NCBI GenBank assembly: GCA_024364805.1
Contig: CM044500.1
Location: 104,922,690-104,986,689, forward strand
DNA length: 64,000 nt
Source: Euprymna scolopes
Lineage: Eukaryota > Mollusca > Cephalopoda > Sepiida > Sepiolidae
Reading direction: 5' to 3'
A model generated the notes under the pieces. It was not told where the DNA came from, searched no databases, and saw nothing but the letters and a program-made list of their open reading frames with translations. Positions 55,640 through 64,000 of this stretch are shown here, piece by piece. A program made the position numbers and the translations under genes. Within the stretch, counting starts at the first letter, position 1; each line of letters starts with the position of its first letter.

Positions 55640-56860
55640 CTACAACAAATATAAAAACAGCAGGTTTTTTAATGATAACCAGTAAAGTTACTGGATATTA
55701 CACAGATCTTGAAGCAGTATGGGTTGGCGTTGAAAAAAAAACAACAAAAAAAAACATGTAATACTCATGATATAATGACAAATATTCACTTGCTGTATGC
55801 GTTTTATATATATTAATGTATGAATAGATATTTATATATAAACAGATAACTACATAAATAATAATTTTTTTTTCAAATGGAAAAAAATTAAAACTGGGAA
55901 GGGTAAAAATAAAAAAAATGTATGGAAAATAGAAAAGGGGGAATTAAAAATAAATATGGGTTGAAAATAAAATGTGAATGCAAACAGTATGTTGACCATA
56001 AAATGATGATCATAAAATAATGATAATCATCATATAAATGTATTATGTATGTTTTCCTATAATTAGTATATTATAATTATAATCTTTAGTAGACATTTAT
56101 CCTAATTATACCTAAAAACAAATTCTGTCTAAATAGAAAAAAATTCAAATAAATATATTATGTATGTTATATCCCACAACTATTCTATTATTATAATAAC
56201 TTATAGCAAAAGTTTATCGTATTTATACATATATCTAAAAACAAATTCAATCTATAAAAATCCCAAAATGTTTAAAATAAAAGAAACAATGTCTATTAAA
56301 GAATTAAATATGTAACTATAAACTATGCAGAGTATAAAATGAGTTTAACTATGTTATAATCATTGTTATTATACATCACGATATACTTATATAATTATGT
56401 ATTATACTTAATACTTATAGCGCATATTTGCTTCTTTTTATGCATATACATAAAAAGAAATCAGACTAGATGAAAAAAATGCAAAAGTGTTAAAAATTAG
56501 AAGGGGGAAAAGCCTGTATTTATAAGGATTAATATAGTGAATGTAGCTATAAACAGCATGAAAACTATAAAATATTCAATTTCATAATGTCATTGCTATT
56601 ATACATTATCATATAATTATAAAACAATATATAATATTACCTATTTTATACTATTTTTATAACTATTATATTATACTTATTACTTTTATTCTTTTTATGT
56701 ATATACCTAAAAAGAATCAGACTAAAAAGTATCCCAAAATATTAAAAAAAAAAAAAACGAATAAAATTTATTCCTTTTAGGAAATGGTTTTAGCATGATA
56801 AAACCAGCTTGATGTTTTCTTTGATGCCAATAAAAATAATGGTAATGATAATTCCACACA
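55640..56860. other. Strongly AT-rich stretch
   Basis: Repeated blocks with AATATATTATGTATGTTAT, ACCTAAAAACAAATTC and TTATTATA recur at irregular spacing (56040-56110, 56150-56240, 56390-56470, 56620-56715), which suggests an old roughly 110- to 280-bp tandem array. No gene seen. Confidence 0.45.
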
Positions 56861-56862
56861 CA

Positions 56863-56866
<4 letters not shown>

Positions 56867-56910
<44 letters not shown>
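56867..56910. repeat. TA microsatellite
   Basis: About 21 TA units. It explains the overlapping YIYI frames around it. Confidence 0.95.
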
Positions 56911-56913
<3 letters not shown>

Positions 56914-56929
56914 CAAAAGAAATGGTGGA

Positions 56930-57540
56930 CCTTTGTATGTACCTGTTTAGTAAGGGGAAATAGTAGCAGTTGGTTGTGGTGGTAGGTATTGGTTGTGACA
57001 CCAGCAAGAAGTAATTGACTCAAAGAGTTGGAAGCTGTTAGGGACACTCCGTTACAAGAAGACTGTTAGTCAGCAAATTCGGTTTCTTCACTCATATGAG
57101 GTGGGGGGCAGCAACAGCGAACATGCCAAAATGCATACTTCGGTCAATCAAGGGAAGGCCATGACGCTTGGGCACAAAAACACTGTCCTTTCGTTGGTCA
57201 GTTGAAAGAAGTTTAGGGTGAGCTACAATGCTGACCAATGACACCCAACCTCACCCTGATCGTTACCTATGTTTCAAGATATAATGAATGTCTGGTCAAT
57301 CAAGGTAAATGCCATTTATTTTTTTATATAATCTTTTTTTTTTTTTTTTTTTTTTTTTGGCTTAAAAGGTGGTTTATCTTTTTTTCTCTCTCTTTTTTTC
57401 CTATACTGATTTTCGATGTCAAGTTCAGTAATAGTCATAGCTATTTGACCTACTCTTGTGTGTACCGTGACAAGGGCAAGTACAATCGTCAGGTCGGGAA
57501 CATTGTCGATTATCTTTGGCTGCTGAAAAATAAATGTTAG
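56930..57540. other. GC-richer block with possible exon pieces, undecided strand
   Basis: This 600-bp block is clearly less AT-rich than its flanks. On the plus strand, a strong pyrimidine tract precedes AG at 57422-57423. From there a frame reads FSNSHSYLTYSCVYRDKGKY, NRQVGNIVDYLWLLKNKC and stops at 57540. A possible donor (CAATCAAG then GTAAAT) lies at 57305. On the minus strand of the same bases, two other frames stay open over 30-45 codons (QPKIIDNVPDLTIVLALVTV; AKDNRQCSRPDDCTCPCHG). At most one can be real. No homologue recognised. Confidence 0.25.
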
Positions 57541-57544
57541 GAAT

Positions 57545-58281
57545 TTGATTGGTTAAAATTAATCAGAACTGAAATTGAATTATGGAATTTGATTGGTTAA
57601 AATCAAACCAATGGAAATCAAATTAGAAATATGATTGATGATTCTTATTTTGTTTATGTTTTGAGTGGTTTTTATTATTAATGTTAGAAATAAAAGTTAG
57701 TATTTTTTTCTCTTTCTTTTGAGGGTTGATTTTTTTTTTTTTAATTTTAAAATGGAAACTTGTTCCTTTTATTTTGCTTATTTAAATATTTTTCCAAATA
57801 TTTTCCATAATTTAACAATGGCATTCAGTGTACGGTAAATTACTCAGTCAAACTTAGTATTAGGAAAATAAACTGACATATTTTTCATTGCCGCTTATGT
57901 ATATATGTTCGTTGATCTGAGTTCAAACTAAGCCAAAACCATATAAAATATGCTATCAGTGTTTGATCCGTCTAGTATCAGATAAGAAAGATGTTCTCAT
58001 TTTTGAGGAACACTATGAGAGTACTAATATTGATCGAAGGTATGAACCACATTTGATTAGTTATGGGGTAGTTTGTGACAATAATTTGTTAACGTTAGAT
58101 TTGAAGACAACAAAGTTGTAGTCAACAAGGAAGCAGTAATGTATTCCACAGGCTAAAAGTTCTTGAAAAATTTGTCCTTAGATATTCTGTCCGACTCTAA
58201 CCACATAGGAGTAGAGAGGCTATATTTGTCTTAATAATATTTTCCTGCGATTAACATTCACTATATATGAGTATTAACACT

Positions 58282-58314
<33 letters not shown>

Positions 58315-58440
58315 TGACTACTGTTTGTAAGATGTAATCACAAGTTAACCCACATTCTCTTTCTATGGTCTTACTTGTGTCACACACTGATAAGATTTAA
58401 AGTTGCTGTTTTTATGATATAGAATATTGTGGTGGTCATA
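57545..58440. other. AT-rich non-coding stretch
   Basis: Short direct duplication of TTAGGAATTTGATTGGTTAA at 57538-57557 and GGAATTTGATTGGTTAAAAT at 57583-57602. CA microsatellite at 58294-58314. Nothing else recognised. Confidence 0.5.
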
Positions 58441-58469
58441 ATTTTTTTTTTTTTTTTTTTACAAGGGGG

Positions 58470-59090
58470 TCACCACTTATCAAGGCCCGAAGGCTACTCG
58501 GGGATAAGAGTTAATGAATGTAAGGTGATAGTGTAGTAATCGTTAATGGTGTAAGTTGGGTAGAATTTTAATTATTTAAGAGGACAGTTCAACAAGAACT
58601 TGTTTACATTAGACTTGAAAGCTACCATACTGCTACAGGAAGCAGACCAATGGATCTGTGTTCCATAGCCTGGTAGTTCTAGGAAAGAAGCTTTGTTCGT
58701 GGAATCTGCATTTAAATCTAGGCATACATAGAGAGTGAAGGAAACTATTAGTAGTGGTTGTAGCTAGTCGAGTGTTCCTTGTGAAAGTTTGGCAAGGGAG
58801 GGGACTGATTGAAGTTCAGATGAGCACTTGCTAAGAAAATAACGATAGAGCAGAGACAGGCTTACAACGTCTCTTTTGTAGAAAAGAGGTAGCATGGAAG
58901 AAAAAAGTGCATCACCTATTAGATTTTGAAGCTAATTTTGAACTCTATCGAGGCAGGTTAAGGTAGATCAAGTAGCCTCGCACAGATGTGGCAACAGTAT
59001 TCCATTTTGGGATGTATTTGACTCTTATACAAATAGAGGATTGCATTGGCAGTGAGATATCTACTACTAAATATTCTGTGTTTATGATTT
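58470..59090 (-). mobile_element. LINE 3' end, CR1/Jockey-type, second subfamily
   Basis: Minus-strand pieces in shifting frames read AILYLYKSQIHPKMEYCCHI, then VAFKSNVNKFLLNCPLK, the start and end of the RT C-terminal tail seen at 25915-26560. The nucleotide sequence is closest to the copy at 41065-41375. Several frame breaks. The 3' end lies near 58470 beside a poly-T run. Confidence 0.8.
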
Positions 59091-59119
59091 TTTTTTTTTT
59101 TTTAGATAAGAATTAATAA

Positions 59120-59240
59120 TTCGTATTATTTTGGATTATTCAGACTACTGTTCTCATCTTGAGTGTTATTTTCACCACATTTTAGCCAATGTAACTTCTT
59201 CAGGTGCATTATTTTTAAACTTAGAAAATTTTTTATGTAA
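59120..59240 (-). mobile_element. SINE-A tail and core, minus strand
   Basis: CGTATTATTTTGGATTATTC, AGACTACTGTTCTCATCTTG, AGTGTTATTTTCACCACATT, then CAATGTAACTTCTTCAGGTG. Confidence 0.8.
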
Positions 59241-59519
59241 ATTCAAACTGAATTTTTTATTTAATCGACATAAGTCAGCTACTTAAGTTAACTAAATTTC
59301 AACCATAAGTCAGCTACTTAAGTTAACTAAATTTCAGTAAGTTTATAGTCTTTAACTTTATTGAGACATTCCTGGCAACCAACGACGATACTTATGCACT
59401 CCTGTTTCGAACATTGAACTTTATATTCAGATTTTATCTTTATTTTTTTTTTTATTATTTGCAAGTGAATAACAGAAAGAAAGAAGTGAAATGCTATGTT
59501 TCATAATTTTGGAGATTAG

Positions 59520-59720
59520 CATTGATTATTTGGATACTGCAGACGACTATTCTCATCTTGAGTGTTTTTTCACAATGTTTCAGCTAATGCAATCCAAAAC
59601 CTTCTTCAGATACATCATTTTGAAATAAATCTATATCAAATTTTAAACTAGATTATTTAATTCACAGGAGTAGATTTTTCTCGTTCTGTCAGACATAACC
59701 AGATAGAAGTCTTAAATAAT
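59520..59720 (-). mobile_element. SINE-A, minus strand, head decayed
   Basis: GATTATTTGGATACTGCAGA, CTATTCTCATCTTGAGTGTT, CAAAACCTTCTTCAGATACA, then a body ending CGTTCTGTCAGACATAACC and AGTCTTAAATAATT. Confidence 0.8.
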
Positions 59721-60074
59721 TTTTATTCTATTCTTAGTACCATCTGTCGTATTAGAACCTGCGTATTGATGGAGTGGTGAACTATTGATAAAGACAATAT
59801 ATATATATATATATTTATTTATTTAATTGTACAGAAGTTCAGAAAAACATTAGTACCGGCGGTTTTAATCCCAACATAAAGGGGACCAGTTAATGGTAAA
59901 ACGTAAATAATGTTAGGCTCTCGTCAGCCATGTTGTTTCTGTCTGAGGAAAGAATCAGAGCCGCATTTATTGTTTATAATGATGTTCATTTTTATTTAAC
60001 TATAGCTTATTCCTATTTGTGTATATTTTATTTTATTCTAATATGAATTTTCTAATTTTTTATTTAATGCATTG

Positions 60075-60610
60075 TAGTAAATATGTACTGTTCTGTTTTT
60101 GTTTTCGATCCGCATGGTTTCCGGTCTGCCTTTTGTTAATTTTAGCTGGTGCAAGGGAGATAATTAATTTATCTTATTAATTTTTTCTTCTGGCTTTGTT
60201 TTAGTTAAGGGGAGATAATACATATTTCAGTTGGTCCAAGGGAGGTAATTATTTTTTAACCTTTTTTATTTTAAATAGTTGAGGGGAGGTGTGCAGGCTA
60301 TTTAATTCCTAAGTCTTTTTGTTTTTATATATGTGTATTGTCTTCTTTAAGGTAGCCATAATTTTCTTAATTTTTATACTTACAATTGCCTAAATGTCCA
60401 TTTTCACTTTTACTAATTTATGCGTTAAGTTGACTGCATCTAGATTACTCTTGATGAAATTCCTTTAGGTGGGGGTCTTCGTTTGTTGTTCGGTCTTCCC
60501 AGACAAGCGCTCCTAATAAACTGGGAAGACCACCTGCTAAAATTAACAAAAGGCAGACCGGAAACCATGCAGATCGGAAACAAAAAAAAACAAAACAAAA
60601 ACACATCCGT
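60075..60610. mobile_element. Foldback element with 55-bp arms and inner hairpin
   Basis: GCATGGTTTCCGGTCTGCCT, TTTGTTAATTTTAGCTGGTG (60112-60152) is inverted at 60532-60575 (CACCTGCTAAAATTAACAAA, AGGCAGACCGGAAACCATGC). Next to the right arm is a hairpin GGTCTTCCCA/TGGGAAGACC (60493-60530). Inside are AAGGGAGATAATTAATTTAT and two relatives of this AGGGAGRTAA motif. It abuts an M1 arm at 60612. Confidence 0.7.
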
Positions 60611-60611
60611 C

Positions 60612-60700
60612 TATACAAAAGCATATAAGATATTAACGGATATATACTCAAGAGTCAAAACACTGAAAAGAATATGCTGTTGTCACAGCCCTAGTAATTA
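60612..60700. mobile_element. Foldback/MITE family M1, copy 3 (right arm only)
   Basis: AAGCATATAAGATATTAACG, GATATATACTCAAGAGTCAA, AACACTGAAAAGAATATGCT, GTTGTCACAGCCCTA. It matches the right arm of the copy at 23015-23170. Confidence 0.75.
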
Positions 60701-60879
60701 TTTCAGTACGGTCGGTATTCTACATAAGTACTACAATTTTGCACAAGAACTGCCGAGCAGGTTCGCACAGAATTGTTATGAATAGAAATCATCCATCGCA
60801 TTTTCAAAGTCCTCTAGATTCAGATGCAGGAACCTTTGTCCTTACACTTAATACTTATGAATTCTAAAATACTAACTGG

Positions 60880-61090
60880 CCTTGTGCCAAATGTGCTGAA
60901 TTGTGAAGAAATGGTTGCGCAATTCCTAAACACTCCTCTCTGGAATCGGTATTGCTTGATTCCAGTGACAAGGAGAAGGCCACAGTGATTGAAACGATGT
61001 TTACATAAATGGAGAGCACCCATTTTAGTACTGACCAGGCTCAACGATGCTTAACTTGGTGATTTAACTAGAACTAGTGGGCCTACGTGA
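60880..61090 (-). mobile_element. 5S rRNA-derived SINE, copy 2
   Basis: On the minus strand from 61090: GTAGGCCCACTAGTTCTAGT, TAAATCACCAAGTTAAGCAT, CGTTGAGCCTGGTCAGTACT, AAAATGGGTG, then the 5S match is lost. The body reads GGCCTTCTCCTTGTCACTGG, CAATACCGATTCCAGAGAGG, GAATTGCGCAACCATTTCTT, CACAATTCAGC, matching copy 1 at 21840-22080. The 5S part extends further 5' than in copy 1, while its 3' end is deleted. Confidence 0.8.
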
Positions 61091-61347
61091 TTATGCAGTA
61101 TATAATCTTCATCTAGCTTAAAGTTGAAGACATGCAATTACAAAAATGTAAAAGATATGCAGATGAATTTTGTAAAAATTAAAAAAACAGTTCATAAAAT
61201 TTATGTTTTTCGAAAAGTGGGCTGTATTTTTTTTTTTTTTTTTTAGAAAACTGTTTATTTCTTTGTTACTAACAAACTGTATAGTTAACAATAATCAATA
61301 TGAAGTATTTTCGTTCATGTATTTTTTTTTAAATCAACATACAAAAG

Positions 61348-61590
61348 TGTTGTGGTGTGTCCACCCTGCGGATAATAATGAAGCCTTCCACTAATTATAA
61401 AAAAAACAGATAGAACATGTCTTTTGACGTTAGCATACAAATTATGCTGGAGTCGTGCACTCGTGGCAGTCAGTTCGACGTAAACTCACACCCTTCATTT
61501 GTTGTATTTTGCTTTTTTGTTCAGTAAATTTTGCTTCCACGAATTACCAAGTTGTGTTTTCTTTCTGGGGCTTTTTACAAGATCACAACG
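61348..61590 (+). mobile_element. Dispersed repeat, possible old solo LTR (copy 2)
   Basis: TGTGGTGTGTCCACCCTGCG, TCTTTTGACGTTAGCATAC, TCGTGCACTCGTGGCAGTCA, then TTTGTTGTATTTTGC and AGTAAATTTTGCTTCC follow the copy at 9568-9800. No internal region or partner repeat nearby; broken and old if it is an LTR. Confidence 0.4.
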
Positions 61591-61684
61591 AAAAGTATTT
61601 TTAAATCGTTACTTAAGGTCTTCTTTTAAATCACTTAAAGTGAAAGTAACAATTATACAAGTTAAATCAAAGCAGGTTACAGTC

Positions 61685-61712
61685 TACTCAATCCATATAT
61701 CTATAAAAGTTA

Positions 61713-61763
<51 letters not shown>

Positions 61764-62468
61764 TGCGCATTTCCCTACCAAATAACTCTGTCAATTTTCA
61801 GTCTACAGACTCGAGATTTGACATAAGGGTTAAGGAGATTTCGGAAAATGTTTTTAATCAGTTTTCGGCCAGAAATTTAGCTGTTAAGGGGTTAAAATTC
61901 AACGATTTGACCTTTGAGCACTCTACCAAACTCCACTGACAATTTTGTGTGGAAACACTAGAAATTTTACATGTAGACTACTTGAACATGGATCAAACTT
62001 TTTATTTGATTTGAGCCCAAAATACTAAATGTTAAGGGGTCAAAATTGGGGTCAAAGTTAAAACAAATTTGAGCTCTACGGTCTCTACCAAATTACTCAG
62101 GCAATTTTTTATCTAAACATTTTAAATTTTACATAAAATGTATTCAGGCATAGGCCAAGCTTTTAATCTGTTTTTGGCCGAAAATTTGGCTGCCAAGGGG
62201 TAAAAGTTAAAAAGATTTGACCTTTGAGGTTTCTAGCAAGCTATTCAGCCAATTTTGGTCCTAAACATTTGGAATTTTACATAAATTTTTACACGTAGAA
62301 AGCTTTTTAATCAGGCTTTGGGTGAAAATTTGGCTGCTAAGAGGCCAAAGTTGAAAGAGTTGACCTTTGCAGACTCTCCCAAACTCCTCCATCAATTTTG
62401 GGTCTAAACATTTGAAATTTTAATTGTAGGTTACCTGGACACGAGTGAAACTTTTTAATATATATACA
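61685..62468 (-). mobile_element. Periodic dispersed repeat, about five units, minus strand
   Basis: It starts at the terminus ATATATCTATAAAAGTTAAA with a GT tract (61711-61760, GC-interrupted at the end). Blocks of the type CAATTTTGTGTGGAAACA...GAAATTTTACA begin near 61795, 61940, 62103, 62250 and 62393, so the period is 143-163 bp. These are the same units as in 28080-28605, here with more copies. Confidence 0.85.
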
Positions 62469-62634
62469 TATGCACATAAAGTTATGAACACAGTATAGGG
62501 CCCGAGTAAGCTGGGATGAACTGATAGTTATTTTAATAAAAACGTCTGCTTCATCTCATTGTTGAACAAACAGATGGCATCAACACAATGAAAGTAAACG
62601 TCTGGTGTTTCAAAACCAGGTAACAAATCTTCTT

Positions 62635-63405
62635 CATGAAAACATTAAAAAATATTAATCAATGTCGATCCCAAGAAAGAAACCATAGAGACTCCGTTGA
62701 TCCGTCTGTATATAATGTCATTAAAACTAAATTTGACTGATGTAATGGCGACTTTCATTAATTCCACAAAAATATTTTTTGGGAATAGGACGACTCAGAA
62801 GTCGATCAAGATATAAAGCATCTGCACATATATTAATAGTCAAAAAAGTAAAAATACTTGAAATATTAAAGAAACACAAATTTGTCAGTATAAGAATAAT
62901 TTTATATAAATTCGAAAACGTAGAAGAATCTTTAATACAAACTAAACTATAGCGTTCCAAAATAGGTTCAACAGTAACGGTCAGTCATTTGGCTATTATA
63001 TTGAAATGATCTTATAATAGATAATATAGGTCTTAACGATACTCCAGCTTTATGGGTTTTAAACAAGCCATAAAGACAGGGATATATAGAACCAGTAAGT
63101 CTGACCAAATTAGAAATGGTTTTTGAAACTTGATCTCAATAGATGTAATGAAATTGTGTGTATGTGTTGGACCCAACTGAACAAACTTAGATGTCTCCCA
63201 GGATAGTCATCATTTTATTAACATAATCTTGAAGATCAAGTATGATAACATTTGAGCTGTGTTAGATTTTGTATTAACTAAGTATTTATAATGGTGAAGT
63301 GTTTTAATGGCATGAAAGTGTTGACTTCGCCATTTTGATTCACAAAAACCAGATTGGTGTACCATCTTAGGAATGAGCGAAGTCATTTAATTATCCATGT
63401 AAATA
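62635..63405 (-). mobile_element. Penelope-like element, reverse transcriptase fragment
   Basis: Reading the minus strand from 63400 down, the frames give MMTILGDISKFVQLG-type sequence (GDTSKF..LGP plan), HNFITSIEIKFQK, then LTGSIYPCLYGLFKTHKAGV, SLRPILSIIRSFQYN, ILERYSLVCIKDSSTFSNL, ICADALY, and NIFVELMKVAITSVKFSFND, IIYRRINGVSMVSFLG. These follow, in order, the Penelope-like RT plan: LGP...F.K; PRLYGLPK.HK.GVPLRPI; SFDV/ISSLFTN; V.F.FN...Y.Q.DGVAMGSPLGP. The order and spacing leave little doubt. It is degenerate, with several breaks. No GIY-YIG endonuclease part is present; the element stops before it. Confidence 0.85.
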
Positions 63406-64000
63406 GATATATAATGAGAGTCATTTTTCAGTATTTTATTTTGGAGGATTTCAAACAAAATGAAAGGAACAAGTATAAAAAAATAATTTAAAAAAGGAAT
63501 GAAAAATGGGGAAAAAAATGAAAGAAAATGTATAAAAATTGGAATCACAAAAAATAAATGAATAAATAAATAAAAAAAATAAGGAAAAATTAACAAAATA
63601 TTTTAAAATATTCATTTAAAAACAAAAATAGTTTCAAAACAATTTTAGTTCCAGACACAGAAAGAACATTGGAAATTTTGTAACTCTTATTTATCAGTAG
63701 ATATTATTATTTTAACTATTAAATTTTTGGTGCTAGTGTATGAAAAGGATCCCAAATTTCTGAACCTTTTTATAGTCTAAGAAAATTTAGGTCACGTGGT
63801 ATTAGCTGATTGATGTCAAATCAAACGACATAGTATTTGATTAACATAACATTTAAGATTCTTTGACCTGTTTTTATTTTCATTGTTCGTGAAAAAAGAA
63901 AATTCTTTGAATTGTTTTTTTTTTTCTTTTGGGGTGGGGGGGTGGGTATTTATTAGTATAGACACTAAACCAAAAAAGTAGTCAAGAAACATATATAAAC
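63406..64000. other. AT-rich non-coding stretch
   Basis: Poly-A-rich sequence with AAT/AAAT runs and a T/G run at 63917-63950. Nothing recognised. Confidence 0.55.

Noticed and set aside
61499-61939. 146-residue plus-strand ORF, longest non-minisatellite frame
   Set aside because: It runs from an LTR-like repeat through a GT microsatellite into the antisense strand of a dispersed repeat.

Overview
The window looks like an intergenic or intronic stretch of a large, AT-rich animal genome. A mollusc is the best guess, probably a coleoid cephalopod. The reasons are the density of AT, AC and GA microsatellites, several tRNA-headed SINE families that share a conserved central core, CR1/Jockey-type, Penelope-like and Tc1/mariner debris, and AAGGGAGATAA-type motifs common in molluscan repeats. 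The species call is inference. I found no convincing multi-exon host gene. Nearly all long open frames are microsatellite or minisatellite translations or transposon debris.

Layout. 1-5.2 kb: LINE fragments, a 90-bp tandem array grading into a 27-bp minisatellite, and the N-terminus of a Tc1-like transposase. 5.4-11.6 kb: many copies of one tRNA-SINE (SINE-A here), one split by a 200-bp copy of DNA from 1.8 kb upstream, and a repeat headed by U2 snRNA sequence. 11.7-17.7 kb: LINE remnants, a 400-bp tandem duplication and dispersed repeats. 17.7-30 kb: a hAT remnant, a minisatellite split by a block holding LINE RT and a 5S rRNA-derived SINE, a second tRNA-SINE family (SINE-C), a good LINE 3' end, and a TA-flanked DNA transposon. 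30-37.6 kb: mostly AT-rich sequence with a 36-bp minisatellite, a second U2-headed repeat and a 5S relic. 37.6-48.4 kb: a cluster of foldback elements, one inserted in another with a 3-bp target duplication, a mariner element with both ends, and a hammerhead-ribozyme-like sequence. 48.4-57.5 kb: SINE-A copies, a second interrupted SINE, AT-rich DNA and two weak candidate exons. 57.5-64 kb: LINE, SINE, 5S-SINE and foldback copies, and a clear Penelope-like reverse transcriptase fragment.

The elements do not act together as one system. The most interesting themes are: (1) small-RNA-derived retroposons built on U2, 5S and tRNA heads, two of which share a 3' hairpin; (2) a recurring fold, CTGANGA then hairpin then GAAAC, present in several repeat families with different stem sequences, once with all the parts of a type I hammerhead; (3) nested insertions whose empty sites can be read inside this same window.

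All alignments were done by eye, so boundaries are usually good to about 10-20 bases unless a junction is stated.
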